Source: Jaltomata sinuosa (lineage: Eukaryota > Streptophyta > Magnoliopsida > Solanales > Solanaceae). Taken from it: a DNA stretch of 64,000 nt. Where the stretch lies: positions 62,001 through 126,000 of the forward strand of contig QJPP01001738.1 in assembly GCA_003996215.1 (NCBI GenBank), read 5' to 3'. Within the stretch, counting starts at the first letter, position 1; each line of letters starts with the position of its first letter. The notes below the pieces were generated by a model. That model did not search any database. It was not told the origin of the DNA and saw only the letters and a list, made by a program, of their open reading frames with translations. Of this stretch, positions 1 to 14,000 are shown in pieces. A program made the position numbers and the translations under genes.

Positions 1-2309
1 GAGTGATCAAGGTGCGTTTTTGGTGATTTCTATCGCTAAAGTTTGCCCTCGTGCCTAGAAACGCGACCTCTACGCGTGGCAGCCATTTTCCCCTTCGATA
101 AACCACGTTTGGAGCTGGTTTCAAAAGATAGGAATTGGTATTTCTTGGTGTTTATTCAATCTTTACACTTGGTTTACTAAGGTACCCATCTCGGTCTCTT
201 TTATGATCGTTTTTATGAAGTTCTATGGACATTTCGTCAAGTTATGATTCTTTTGGAAAATCTGCCGATTTAAGCTTAATTATGAACTGTTTATAGGTGA
301 GTATAAGCTGCGTATATATAGTGTTTGCGAAGCTTAGGACGTAAGGAACAATTTCCGTGAAGTAACTACAGGCAGTCGGACGTTCGTTGAAGGGTATTTT
401 TGTCATTTTGGAGCTTCTTGGAGTGGTTCGAGCTTGGACATCGTCGTCCTAGCAGCTTGTCGTCGGACGACAGGTAGGTTATGGTTTAAACTCCATAGAC
501 TTAGCATATATCTGATAAAATTGTACTAGCTGGCATCCTTGGGTTGGATTATTAGGTTAGTACCACAAACCTTGACCGCTTTATTCATGTCTGCCTACTT
601 TTGTTTCTCCGATGCTTGCAGTACTTGCCGATATATTTTATTTACCCTTGTGGTCCTGTGAGGCCTTGTTGACTCTGGAACATAGAAGGTGGGATATTGA
701 GAATGTCCGCGAGTCCCGGGCATAGAATTATCCTTCTAGGCTGGTTATGCTTGCTGAGTAGCTATGGGCCTGTGCAGGGTCGATAGGTTGATTGTGAGCT
801 GCTGGGAAGCTATTGTGTTTGATCATACCATTTCCATGCATATAAAGAGATTTTATCCATGTTTTACTATGGTTTTGGCTTCGGGCCTACTGGCAATATT
901 TTCTAAACCTTGCATGGCCCCGGGGGCCCGTTTTGGATGGAAATGAATTGGAAATGATTTGATTTAACTTGTGAATATTCTTGGGTAAAAGAAGGTAAAA
1001 TTATGATTTATATATACGATTAACGCTAGACTCGGCAGGGCCGGGGTGTTAGTTGAGTTTTCTTGCTACTTGTGATGATTTTAGCCTCGGTCGGACCGAG
1101 CACCTGAGATGACTTTCTACTATTTAGACCCGGTTATGCCGGGCACCCTTGGAGGAATTTTTGAGATATTTTCCCACTACTTTAGTCCTGGACAGGGTCT
1201 GGGCATGCATATTCGAGACTGGGTCTCTATCTTGAACCCGGACTTGCTTCCGGATGACATGTTTTGACACTGAGTTTTAGTATGGGGTCGGGGACCTCCA
1301 TGGACCTTGTCATCCGGGCCTGGGGCTTCGGGCTGCGTGTGCCTGAGGAAGGGTATACGGTGGAGTAGAGGTATACGGGCAGTGTCCTTCCATGGAACCT
1401 ACCTGCTGGGCTGGATCGGCACCGGAGGAGGTACATACAGAGATACCATTTCACTTGAGATCTTCATGCATCATATCATTCATTGTTTGAGGCTCCACCC
1501 TTGTTTGTTGTTTGTTGATTGTACGCTCCGGTAGTATGGGATGCCGGAGGGTTTGTTTTCACTTGTTTGTGTTCCTCGGTTGTATGGGCGGCCAGGGGAC
1601 TGTAGGTAGACTCTTGCTATTTACTTACAGAATTGTTCCCTGATATGGTTAAGTATGAAATTGGTTACTGCTAGACTGTTAGTTTCTGGATTTGAGATTG
1701 ATATGATTAGTTGAGTTTGATTCCTGTCTCTGAGCATGCCTATCATTACTCTTTCCGTCTTCCTCTTACACTTGAGGTTACCGATATATCGCCCATTTCG
1801 TAAACTTATTATGTATACACTGTTATTGCAAGGACCCCAGGTGCGTTGTTTCTTACTTTCACCTGTGCCTACGGTGTATATATTCGGCTTGCTGGCCTCA
1901 CATGTGGTTCTGTTGATTTCCCTCTGGGCTAGTTCATGTGTACCTTTCGTTGATTTCTATAAATACTTGCTTCTATTCTGTCTGTTACTACGCTTTTATC
2001 TTATATGTGCCCAGTCGGCTTATGATACATGCTGGGTACCTTATGCTTCGCATTTGGTGCTCACCCTACCCCCTGCATCTTTTGGTGCAGATCCTAGTGT
2101 GGGCCATCGCCGTTAGATCGCTGTGATTCGTGCTTGGAGATCTGTTGGGGACTACTTCAGACTGAGGGTGAGCTTTAGTTTATCCTTTGCTTTATGTACT
2201 CTATTACCATTCAGAGACATCTGTATATATTGTTTTGGATCGTTTGCACTCCATGTATGTAGTTCTGGCTCTATACTATGATACCAGGTCTTGGGGTTTG
2301 GTTTAGTTT

Positions 2310-2355
<46 letters not shown>

Positions 2356-2521
2356 CTGTTATCTATTCTCTTCATCTTGTTCCCTTACTTTTGCTTATTA
2401 AATTGTTCTTCCGTTTATTTGTTAGATAGTAGCCCATTACTAACTGTCCTGGCCTACGGGGATTGGTTCACCTACCGGGGGGTTGTAGGTGCCATCATGA
2501 CCGAAAAATCGGGTCGTGACA
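1..2521. repeat. LTR-like retrotransposon remnant (left end outside window)
   Basis: No convincing coding frame is seen. The right edge reads CGGGTCGTGACA at about 2510-2521, the typical end of long LTRs of Solanaceae Ty3/gypsy elements. The interior, with several GC-richer blocks around 1080-1420, is LTR-like in style. It may be a solo LTR or one LTR of an element lying to the left. Assignment rests on recognition of style, not on a matched second LTR. Confidence 0.45.
2312..2352. repeat. (AT)n microsatellite
   Basis: About 40 bases of uninterrupted TA/AT dinucleotide lie inside the LTR-like block. Confidence 0.95.
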
Positions 2522-2940
2522 CATTGTCATCACCATCACCGCCACCTCCACCACCAGTGTGGTCAATCCTTACTACTAATCAACTCCACCATCACAATTA
2601 GCACCGCCATCAACTGTCACCAACACATTGTCAATCACCACACATTCTTTAGTCACCATTACCACCAGTACGGTCAATCCCTACTACCAATCACCTTCAC
2701 CATCACAACTAGAACCATCGCCAAGTCTCACACATTCTTCGATCACCACCATCAACTACTAACCTTAACCAACTTCATTATCACAAAACTACTACCACCA
2801 TCAACACTACCAATCGCCAACATCATGACAACCACTACAACACCAACCACCTCTATCATCACAACTATCACCGTCAATATTATTAGCCACTAGCATCAAC
2901 CATTACCACCATCGCCACCATAACAAACCATCTGCATCAT
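2518..2940. repeat. CAT/CAC-rich degenerate trinucleotide tract
   Basis: Roughly 420 bases dominated by imperfect CAC, CAT and CAA triplets begin right after the LTR-like end. Any reading frame here encodes low-complexity His/Thr/Ile/Asn runs and is not a credible protein. Confidence 0.85.
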
Positions 2941-4960
2941 CACTAGCAAACATACTATTTTATTTTTTTAATCAAATAATAATTTTATTTTATTAAATTA
3001 AATATTTTTTTAATATATAATTAATTTTTTATTTGAATTATATTTTTATTCTATTTATAAATTAATAAATTTTGCACATTTAGATGTTGAAATACAAATA
3101 AATTTTAATCGTTCAGTATTCAAATCTAGAGACAATATCTTAATCATTCAGATGTGCATGCAGATTCAGGCGTCTTAATCTTAATGAAAATAAATGAAGC
3201 CTAAGTGATTATTTTAGATAATCAAGAAGACATTAATGATGTTCTTCTATTTTTTTTCTTCTTTAAATAAAGAGATTTTTACATAATCAAAAAACTACTA
3301 AAGAATTACATCTTTTTCAAGGTATTTATTAAGTTGTAAATTAGTAAAAATATCTTTTGTTTTCTAAAAATGAATAATTTCCTAAGAGGTGTGTTCCAAG
3401 CTAAAAATATTACTTATTTAAAAATGAAAGGGAGTAAAAAAAGAGAGATATTATTTCAACATCCTATAATCACATTCGATGTATCTGTTTATCAGGAAAA
3501 TGAAGGTCTAACTGCAATTGATTCTTAATAATTAAGAAAATAGAAAAATATTAGTTCAACATCTTATAATTACATTCAATATATTAAGCATTAATTGCAT
3601 CGCTTGAAATGAAAACGGAATTGCCAGGAAAATAAAGTTTAATTGCAATTCCCTAAGAATTAACGAAAGAGAGAGAGAGATTATTTTTCAACTTATTGCA
3701 TGAAACAATTATTTCATTTGCAAATGCTATCATGAACCAATTAATTTATTTTATTTTTTGGTAAACTAAAATAAAAATAATTGATTGGGTATGACACTTT
3801 GATACATATAAATATTAATCTTAATCGCAATAAATAATACAATTGAGCCTCTTTCATTAACCACCATTATAATTATTATACTCTTCTTAATTAAAATTCA
3901 TATACTTGAACAATTACCAATCAAGTATCTAAAGCCGAAAACAAATTAAAAGACTATTGTTACAATATAAATAACATTTATGTTGAATGAGCAGCAATTA
4001 CCAAGAACCATATATCAACAAGACTTTAAAAAAAAAATCACCTGGTGCTCCAATTTTTACTGCCGTACGTCATTTTTTTGGTTTTCTTATTCGATCTTCG
4101 ATATGGATGTGTCGTGTAAGGCCGAAAATGCTTCCTAACATAATTCTTTTTTTTTAACTTAGAACTCGCATCCAAAATATCTGATCAAGAACAGAGGAAT
4201 CATATTCATTTCACCACAAATTTTTATTAGTTACAACATTCTTGAATACTTGATTGTGGAAGGACAATTAATATATCCCTATTTTTTTTTTTTTCCACAT
4301 ACTTATATAAGGTTAATTGAGATCATTGGAGTTTGGATTGAGGAGAAAAAACTGTGCGAAAGTTTATTGGATTTTGTTTTCTCTCAAGTTCAATTTTCTT
4401 TCATTTATAAGCACATAATTTGGAGGGTTGTTGCCTCAAGTCTCTCTGTATGTCGTCATAATGTGTTATTTTTATCACATAATCTAAAGGAACAAATTAG
4501 AAAGTGTCAACGTGTAAAGAATTTGTTATTATTATTATTATTATTACTAGTGAACTTCTCCCTGCATTTTGCGCGGTCTCAAAAGATCCTATTGAACTTA
4601 TGAACTATTATTATTTATAAAAAAATTCAAAAGTATGAATATCTTAAAGATTATTTTTAATTTTTAAATTTAAATTTTTTTTTTTTTAATACATATTATT
4701 ATTAATAATAAGTTTTATTTTCATTAAATCCTCATCATTCGAGACTTCGATCCTAAGAATTGTATCAATAAAAGAGAAAATTTGTACTAAATAGGAAAAA
4801 ACTAGTCGAGGTATGTTTCGCTAACCGTTGAGTGATAGCTCAATAATTCAGATATGAGGTATGTTTCGCTAATCATTGAGTGATAGCTCAATAATTCAGA
4901 TATGAAACTTAAAAAACTGAGATAGTTTAAATGTATTTTTGATCCTTAACGTTTTAGGGA
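2941..4960. other. AT-rich intergenic stretch, no gene seen
   Basis: Very AT-rich sequence without a coding frame or RNA gene that I can recognise. The only structure noted is a 48-bp tandem duplication at 4808-4905. Confidence 0.7.
4808..4905. repeat. 48-bp direct tandem duplication
   Basis: Two adjacent copies start with GAGGTATGTTTCGCTAA at 4808 and 4856 and differ at only a few positions. Confidence 0.9.
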
Positions 4961-4961
4961 T

Positions 4962-5709
4962 CGGAAAAGGGTCATATATACCCCTGAACTATGATAAATA
5001 ATTTATATATACCATCCGTTATACTTTCAGATTAAATATACCCCTGCCATTATAGTTTGGGGTCATATATACCCTTATCACTAACTGCGGGCCATGTGTC
5101 AGCCTCACATTGATTAAACCCATCCCCTTATCATTTTTACCCGAATTTAATTATTTACCCAGTTAACCTACTAACCCGACCCACTAATCCTACCTACCCA
5201 CTAAAAATCCCTAAACCTCTTCTGTCTTACACGACAATATTCATTCTCTTTTAGAAGTGTGAACTTATATCTACAATGGACAACCCCAGATCAGCCATGA
5301 TACATGACTGGGCAGGAGAAGAGTAGCCAAACTATAATGCAATCATCACATTAAAGATAAACTCCTCAAACATCTTAATTAAGTAAATCATCACATCATA
5401 AAGATTTACTCATCTAAGTTTAATTTAGAACCATATCATTATCGACAGAGACAAACAAATAATATGAAGAGCAAATCATATCCAAATCCACAACACTGCG
5501 TTTATACAATTGTTGCTAACTTTCGATTTTTTTCATTGTACCTTGAAAGCCTATTATACTTACAGCAGGCTGACACGTTCCCCGCAATTAGTGATAAGGG
5601 TATATATGACCTCAAACTATAACGGTAGGAATATATTTAACCTGAAAGTATAACGGAAGGTACATATAAATCATTTATCATAGTTCAGGGTATATATGAC
5701 CCTTTTCTG
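4962..5709. mobile_element. MULE-type non-autonomous element with long terminal inverted repeats
   Basis: The first and last roughly 140 bases are inverted copies of each other; the tips read CGGAAAAGGGTCATATATAC on the left and its complement on the right. A direct repeat of 8-9 bp (TTTAGGGA plus one mismatch) flanks it at 4953-4961 and 5710-5718. Long inverted repeats with a 9-bp target duplication suit Mutator-like elements. The roughly 460-bp interior has no transposase frame. Confidence 0.8.
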
Positions 5710-5747
5710 TTTAGGGAAGACAACTGAAAAAATTAATAAAAATTAAT

Positions 5748-5754
5748 GTTGAGA

Positions 5755-5787
<33 letters not shown>

Positions 5788-5827
5788 ACCTTAATCTGGC
5801 ACCTTAGACCAACTCGGCCATCTCAAC
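5748..5827 (-). tRNA. tRNA-Leu (anticodon AAG)
   Basis: Read on the minus strand, the 80-nt gene folds fully. It has a perfect 7-bp acceptor stem GTTGAGA/TCTCAAC and a D-arm with A box TGGCCGAGTTGG. The anticodon stem CCAGA/TCTGG encloses loop TTAAGGT with anticodon AAG. A long class-II variable arm and a T-arm with B box GGTTCAAATCC follow. There is no intron and CCA is not encoded, as expected for a nuclear plant gene. It decodes CUU leucine codons. It sits between a MULE-type element and a LINE tail but shows no damage. Confidence 0.95.
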
Positions 5828-5925
5828 AATTGATAATAAATCACCACCGTATTGAATATACTTGTATTGGGATGCAAAAACCGAAAACCAAAGCAAGATA
5901 TAAGATTAATTTGAAATAATTCATT

Positions 5926-6235
5926 GTGCTACATAACTATCACGTATTATTGCCAATCCGCCATTGCTTTAGGGAAGCTAATAGAGTGGCTCATGAGATG
6001 GCAAGTGAAGGAACTAGATGTAGAAGGCATGATCAGTTGGTGTTTTTGGACCCGCCGTGTTTTGTATCTAAATGTGTACTTGATGATATGCTAGACCTCT
6101 TTACTGCTAGGAAGGTCTCTACTACTGCATGTACTAATCTTGCTGTTTTGGGTAACCTAAGTGTTATCAAATCGGATGTAATGCTTTGCTAGTTCTATAT
6201 ATATAAATAAAATTCCACCTTGCCAAAAAAAATAA
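5926..6235 (+). pseudogene. LINE 3' end: RNase H-like C-terminal fragment
   Basis: An 88-residue frame (5926-6192) contains HCFREANRVAHEMASEG, the hallmark of the RNase H-like domain at the C-terminus of plant L1-type LINE polyproteins. It is followed by a short untranslated tail ending TTGCCAAAAAAA at about 6222-6235, the usual poly(A) end of such elements. Everything upstream of this domain is absent, so this is a 5'-truncated insertion, the common product of target-primed reverse transcription. Confidence 0.8.
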
Positions 6236-7058
6236 TAATCTATCACGTACTACGTAGATATTGCAAATTTTAACTTGTATTAATAGATCATGTGATGAAC
6301 GTGTATAATTGATTATAATTTACAAAAAGTCACATAGTATTTTTTCTTTGATATTCTTTAAGTTATGTTAATTGTTAAGTATAACCAAAGTTTTATTATA
6401 AATAGGAAGAATGGAAGATGATTGGAAAATAATTGTTTTAATAATTATTATAAATTAGCTATTTAAAAAAAAGAATCTAAAATTTTACATAGCTTTTAAA
6501 AGTAACTAAAATTTCATGTACTAAAATTTATAATACATCCACTTTTTTTTTGTTAGTTTTCTCGCCCAATATTCTGTATTTGTTTTCGAATCGATTAATT
6601 TGGATTTGCGTTGAGAAATTCTATTTTGAGAGTGGAGCGTTTTCCATCAAAGATAATTCAATTTTCAGATGCTTAGACCTTTAATTAAAAATGAAGATAT
6701 ATTTATCAAAAATCCATGGTTACAAACCAAACATATAATATAATATGCAGAAAGGGAGGAGCACCTTTTGCTTTCTGAAAGTTGTATTTAATCAGCCTCA
6801 AGTACACCTTCTCTTTTATGGGACTCTTGTAATCTTCTCATGTAACCCCAATAAAAACAATAATATATCCTTGAATTAAATCAAAGATTTTTTTTTAAAA
6901 AAAACACCATTTTCAAATTTCAACTCTACTATTAGTATAGAGAAGCCCAATTTCAACTCATAATCTTGTATATACATTTTTAATACTTAATTATGTTTAA
7001 GTAATACATTTCAAAAAGGTCTCTGAAATTATTTATTTGTTAAACCTTTTTTTTTCCT
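6236..7058. other. AT-rich intergenic stretch upstream of the helicase gene
   Basis: No gene or clear repeat recognised. It presumably contains the distal promoter of the helicase gene. Confidence 0.6.
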
Positions 7059-8003
7059 ATGGAAAACCCAGAAGACCCACTGCCGCGCCTCCCCTGTTCT
7101 TTTCTGGTAAGAGAAAACAGAAGCCGCCTCCCCTGCTTTCAATATCATTACCCTAATCTTCTATTATCATATTGTTGCTACTGCTATTCTGTGCAATTGG
7201 TTTGTAATTATAACCCTATAATATACCATCTCCCACACCTTCGCTCTCACTGCTGTTGCCTTCCCCATTCAGGTATCTACTCCTTTTTTTTTTTTTTATA
7301 ATTTTGTAACTTTAAATTGGATGGTATATGAATTTGAATGAATTATTTGATCATCATAGATGGCTTAGATAAAGGTGTCATACTTACAAATTTTCTGAAA
7401 AAGTAATCAGTTTAAGTAGATTTTTACTTCATAAAAATGGAGTCACCTAGTGTACATATTATTGGTTCATCCAAACATTATAGCTCAAATCATTTAAATC
7501 TGCTAAAAAATTTCTACTAATTAAGTTCAAATAAAAGATATTGAACCCTGTAAATTAAATGGGCAGTGGCACAATTTTAAACTCGAACCCATAAAGTTCA
7601 AATTTTGGATTCATCTCTGTGTGAAGTATATGCTTTTTTATTACGAACAACAACATACCCAGTGAAATCCCACAATTGGGGTCTGGGGAGGGTAGATTGT
7701 ACGCAGACTGTAGCACTACCTTGTGGAGATAGAGAGGTTGTTTCCAAAAGACCCTCGGCTCAAGAGCAGTAGATCCAAGTACAAAGAAAAAGTATATGTT
7801 TCTTATTCTCCTGATTAATTTGTTGCTTTGCTACTTTTTAGCAATAATCTTATCAAGAGTTATGATTGAAATTGGGAGAAAAATTAAACACCTTTTATTC
7901 TCAACTCCCTCTTCAGTAACTTAATTCAGTTATTGTTGCTTGTTGGTTTGAAGTTTCTGTCTTAATAGAACCCATCGTGGCAAAATCTTGGATCCACTGC
8001 TAA
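7059..8003 (+). promoter_or_regulatory. Probable 5' UTR/leader region of the RH10 gene
   Basis: Pyrimidine-rich, GC-richer sequence appears at about 7060-7275 after an AT-rich stretch. A donor-like CAG/GTATCT at 7271-7276 could start a 5'-UTR intron ending shortly before the start codon at 8004. A TS SINE lies in between (7646-7766). The transcription start and any leader intron are inferred; only the CDS start is firm. Confidence 0.4.
7646..7766 (-). mobile_element. TS-type SINE
   Basis: Reads AACAACAACATACCCAGTG, then a GGGTCTGGGGAGGGTA block, then ACCCTCGGCTCAAG. In plus orientation this is the complement of the tobacco TS SINE with its (TTG)n 3' tail. It lies upstream of the helicase start codon. 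Confidence 0.85.
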
Positions 8004-11000
8004 ATGGAAGAATCCAACGAAGAAGTGAAGTCTTTCAAAGAATTAGGAGTTTGTGATCAATTGATTGAAGCTTGCGATAATTTGGGTTGGAAAAACCCTT
8101 CTAAGATTCAAGCTGAAGCTCTTCCTCATGCATTTGAAGGTTTTTTCGATCTTCCCTTCTTTATGTTTTTTTTCCATCTTTGCCTTTGCTGCATGTTCTA
8201 CTCTTTCTTGCTTATCTTTTATTTATTTCTTCTTGTAAAAATGCTTTTGCGAGTGGATTTAAGCTATATGCTAATGCCTCAAATAGGTTCAAGTTTCTAA
8301 GCTGATTATGCTAGTGGGTTTTGGGGTTGTGAATCTTCCACTATCCTATTTAATTTTTCCCTTGGTATGAATACGTCTGAAGATTGATTTCGTGGAATCC
8401 AAGATTGAGAAGTACAGGAAAAGATTAGCTTAATGAATAATAGAGAAGTGTATAATAGAGAAGCAATTTATGGAAAGGGGTAATTAAGTGATGGCGGAGG
8501 TTATAATGAAATTCCTGTGTTTAGGGCGGAGATAAGTAGTTTCTAGATGCAATAGTGGTGTAGGTAGGTTGAACTCAAATCTAGATAAAAGCAGCTTTAT
8601 GTAGAAGAGATGGTATTTGAAGCGATTGAATGTAAGGTAATAGAACATTTTGGAACGATAAATTCTGTAGGAACTGGAAAATTGCAAAGCAAGGGGAAGG
8701 ATAATGTGGATGTCCTGCAATATACTTTTATGACTGCTAGCCGGTCAGAGACCACATGTCTCTACAATACAAATTTACCAACCATTCAAATTTACCACGA
8801 AGTTATCGAATATAGAGCCTATATGGATTGACTTATTTTAAGTGCTTAAGCCAAAATATCTTTTAAACACTTTTAAAGTATTTGGATAAGATTAAAAAAA
8901 AGTGCTTTTAAGCCTTAGTTTTAAACTAAAATAATAAAAATAAGCCAAAAGCCAATCCAAACAGGCTCATAATGTTGCATTTGAGAGAAATTTAGTGGAC
9001 CACGCAATTTAATGGACCACGCTTAACTCCGTCAATCAAGTAATGTGGGTTGTGCTTTTAAAAAAAAAAGCTTACTCAAAAAGTAATTTGTGTTCTGCTA
9101 ATTAACTAGTAAGGGGTGGGGGAGGGGAGGATTCTTCGGCAGCTTAGAGTTAATTTACCATATTGCTGGCATCATACATTTTCTTATCTATCAAGCACTC
9201 AAAAGTATTCCAATTAGTATTAGTTGATTGGATGACTTTTGTATTGAACATATAGAGATCCCTTTGTTATTATTTAAACCGTTTCTATATCATCCACTAA
9301 GTTATGGAATATAATGCTGCATTTGAGGAACATTTAATGGACCATGCAAAACTCAGTTAATCGCGTAATGTGGGTTCTGCTAATAAATAGTATGGGGGAG
9401 AGTGTTTGGGTAGTGATTCCACATACTATGAAGTGGATAATTTGGAGGGGAGAGAGAGATTCTTTGGCGGCGTAGAGTTTGTTTTCCAAACTGCTGGCAT
9501 CATACATTTTCTTATCTATCTTGATACTTTGTAGCACTTAAAAAGTATTCCAAATTGTATAGTTCATTGGATGACTTTTGTATAGAACAATATTTGTATA
9601 GAGATCCTTTTTTATTATTTAAACCTTTTCTATACCCATCCACTAAGTTATGGAATATAATGTTGCATTTGAGGGACATTTAATGGACCCTGTAAAATTC
9701 AGTCAACCAAGTAATGTTGGTTTTGCTAATAAACTAGTAAGGGGAGAGCTTTTAGGAAGTGATTCCACATAGTCCTGTGAAGTTTTCAATTTTTTTTTGG
9801 GTGTGGGGGGTGGGAGATCCTTTGGCGCTTAGAGTTCATTTCCCAAATTGCTGACGTCATACATTTCTTAGACTTGAGCACTCAAACAACAACAACATAC
9901 CTAGTAAAATAACACATGTCGGGTTTGGGGAGGGTGGGTGTACGCAGACCTTACCCCTACCTTTGCAAGGTGGAGAGGCCATTTCCGATAGACCTTCGGC
10001 TCAAGAAAAGTGTTTCTCAAAACAGGTTTGAGGAACATACCAGTAAAAAACTAAGATGAAAATATCGAAGTAAAAAAGAGTATTGATAGCAAAAATAGTC
10101 AAGATAGCCAAAGTAAAAGAAACAACCGTAGTAAATAAAATTGAAGAATAAGGTAATGGTAGATTATAATACATGAATACTAATATTGGTAAGGAGAAGA
10201 GGGGTAGTTAAAGTGCTCTACTACCGTAAACCAATTTGTAGAGTTGATTGGATGACCTTCTTAAAGAACATTATTTGGATAGAGATCCTTTTTATTATTA
10301 AAAACTTTTGTATATCAACCTCTATTTGGTGAAATTTAATCTTTCTTATAAACAATTTGTTTGGGTTTTTTTCCAGCCAAAGACTTAATCGGTCTGGCGC
10401 AAACTGGTTCTGGAAAGACTGGAGCTTTTGCAATTCCTATACTACAAGCTCTATTAGATTCTCCGCATGCCTTTTTTGCCTGCGTTCTCTCTCCAACAAG
10501 GTCTCTTATTCTTCTGATTACTAGTTTTATTTTGTAGAAGCTCTTTAATGATATAAAATCCAACTTTTTTCTTTGCGTATTTCAGAGAGCTTGCGATTCA
10601 AATTGCTGAACAGTTTGAAGCTTTAGGATCCGGTATTGGAGTAAAATGCGCAGTGGTAAGGTTGACTTGGTCATATGCACATGCATGAACAATTCATTTC
10701 CCCTTCGAATGTAATCCATAGGCTTGATAACCACTTGCTAGACAATGGATTTGTAGTGGCATGTTGGACATGATAAAGCGTGTCACAATTAAAACAGTGT
10801 GGTATATGATGGTTGACATTGACATTCAGCTAGGCATTTTTTTAATTAAATGATCACTGGTAATTGTTTTGCAGCTGGTTGGAGGGATAGATCAAGTACA
10901 ACAGAGCATTGCCCTTGGGAAACGGCCTCACATTATTGTATGTACTGATATCTACTACCACATTTTATGTCTCTTATTAAGGTGAAGCAAGTAGTAATGA

Positions 11001-14000
11001 AGCTACAGATGGTAAAGTTTCTTTGCCAATAGATAAATTATAAGGCAAATATTATATATGTGAGGGAGAGTTGGTAGCTTCATAAGTTTGTGATATCTCC
11101 TTTAAACAATTTATGGGGCCATGTGGATTTCCCTAGATGCATAAATAATTCCAGGCTAAATGTCAAATAGTTACTTTGTTACTTTTTCCCACTTTGTTTG
11201 AAAATGCGTTCTCTTCTCAGCTTTTTGTTAAATTTGTTGCCAATATTTTGTGAGAAGGGATTTAATCCTGCTATCAAGGCTTTTATTGGATGTTAGCTGC
11301 CTTTTCTTATTAGATTATCTGATAGTAAATGTGCTTATGTTTTAACTTTTGCAAAATGCCTTGGCTTATACGGAAGTCCTTGATGAATTATTAGTATCCA
11401 CATCTCTTTTGTCAAAGGTACTTGATGGTTGTAAAAGGTAGATGCTGAATCCTTTTAACAATCTAAGGAAACAAAGTTGTTGGACCATTGGCCTGCCATG
11501 AAGCATCGAAATCTATTTGTTCACGTTTTTAACCATTTTCATTCAGCACCATCCCACCATCCTAGGATTGTAAGATCAGTAACCTTTATTTCCTTATGAG
11601 AGGCTCCAGAAGAATCTATATGAAAGGATCATGTTATAGAAGTCTGTAGTGGAAGTAGGATATCAAGTTATCAACATTTTTTTTGAGATAAGGTGTAAGG
11701 TAAGTCGGATATCAGCTATTAAGTGAGTGGAAGTAATATAATATCAACTATTTAGTGTGATGAGACGGGTAACCATCGTGAGAAGATTTTCTAACCCCAC
11801 CTGCCTATGAAGAACTTCAAGTTTATCAGGAAAGGATATGGTGGTAACCCCACAGCTTTATCGAGAATCGGAGGTCCAGCTGTATAGGAAGATTCACCCT
11901 CCAAGGGCTGTGGTGTAGTGTAGGCACAGGAACGTGGTTTAGCGGTTAGACCAAGATGGTTGATCCTTGACGCAAATCACTCAATTTGGACTAGATACGA
12001 CTGCGGACGTATTGTAATGAGTTCCAATAGTTTCTCGTATCTCCTATGAGAAGGCTTTTGGTGCAAGCTCAACCTTTTCTTTTCAATCATGGAGGTGGCT
12101 TTGTCTTAGCCTCTCAAACTTTTACCTTGTTTGCAAGTAGGATATTTTCTCTGGTGGACTATTTGGAGGGGAAAAATCAGAGATGTTTTTTTGAACAAAA
12201 AGGAGAATATTAACAAGTTGAAGTACACCAGCCTTCTTTCTTAGCTCTTTGGTTTAAGTTAAAAAGTGTACATGATATTGATAATTTTCTAGATTTTCTC
12301 AACCAGCTCACATGTTTGTGCAGTCAGGGGCTATGTTTTTGTAAGATTCCTGATGTATCGTTCTGCTTCATCTTGATGCAACTTACCAATATATTCTTAC
12401 TTACCGATAAGAAAAAACTGTTAAGTGTAGTCAGCCAATTTGGTTGCTGGCATATCTTTTAACATGCAGACATCTATTATGTTGCCTGGTCTGCAAAACT
12501 AGTTTTGCGTACCATGCGGATGATTTTTCACGCCAAATATGCTAAATCTGTTTTAGTTATTTTAAGCCATACACTTGATCTCTGGCATTCTTAAATTTGA
12601 GTGCTCATTTGCATGCTGTCTGATGTAGGTTGCAACACCTGGTCGCCTCTTGGATCATCTTTCCAATACTAAAGGGTTTTCTCTTCGTACGATAAAGTTC
12701 TTGGTAAGTTCGTCCATTGAGTCTTATGCTTACAAATGCTCCAGAGATGTCCTCTTGTTTATGCACTCTTTTTTTTCCCCTTTTGGATCATATCCCAAAG
12801 TGCAAATGTTGATTAATTGCATTTGATTGAAGGATATTAATTATATCTTGATTGCACATTAGAAGTAATATATGCTGCATGTTCAAGGCTTGGTCTTTGA
12901 TGTTTAGCAAGTGATGATGCTGGCTGGTCCATATTCTTCACAGCATGTGAGTAGATCTCTTTTCAGAGGCAAAGCTCCTTGTCATTGTTTCCTGGCTCCA
13001 ATGGCTAATTTCGTGGGTCTTTACTTTTTAACCATCCAACATGTTTGCAGAAAACCTTTGGCTACATTACTTGATATGTTCCTCTGGATCTTGCTTTTCT
13101 TCGTGTTAGTCGGCAGTTAAATGCCTTCCCCCCACTACAGAATTGAACAGTTGATGTGATGTGTTCAGAGAGGCACAATGGCGTCATCGCCTTAGGTGGC
13201 GACAATAAGCCATAGCCAGATATTCATTAATTGAAGCAATATGTATCATAAAATAAGATGCATTTCATTATATGCTATTCAAATGGTATTCAAGAACATC
13301 TTGATTTAGCATGACATGGAATTCTAAACAAAATCAAATGTTCTTTCCGTGTAGCATGGTTTATATACTTCTTTTAACATTTGATTTTTATTCGTAACCA
13401 AATCTAGGCTTTTTAAAATGTAAATATGTGTTCCACAACAGATTTTTTAAAATGTAAATATGTAAGAGATTATCATTGCATGGGCATCAGGAAGATGCCA
13501 AATTACAAAAGGTGTAACCAGTTAGCTCCAGTATAGAAGGGCAAAAAGCATTTCAGCACTGGTACAAGTAGTCTAAGCTAGAACTAAGGGCTAACAAAGT
13601 CTAATCCACAACAGATTATTTTAGTTTGATAAGAGCGTGCATGAGTATTCTGAGTCCTGAATTTGTACATGCAACAGGTATTAGATGAGGCAGATAGGTT
13701 GCTAAATGAGGATTTTGAAAAGGCCCTTGATCAGATTTTGAATGCTATTCCTCGTGAACGAAGGACTTATCTGTTTTCTGCTACAATGACCAAAAAGGTT
13801 AGTTTTTCAAGTGGTTTATAGGAAACCGTTGTTAATTATAAATGTTATATTCTTTGCTTGTGGATAATTTCTCTTTCCAGATTCCCTTTGAGAGAAAATC
13901 CTGTCTTTTAAGGTTGGATATCTTTTCCCCAGTACTCGGGGAGGAAAAGTGCTTTCATGATGTTTTGGCTTCCTTTTTTTTTTGGTTAATTTGTTAATTT

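Noticed and set aside
764..2126. Several frames of 60-126 codons in the first 2 kb
   Set aside because: They overlap in different frames, lack family motifs and lie in an LTR-like block.
2516..2893. Long His/Thr-rich reading frame
   Set aside because: It follows from the CAT/CAC triplet tract; composition is low-complexity and no domain is present.
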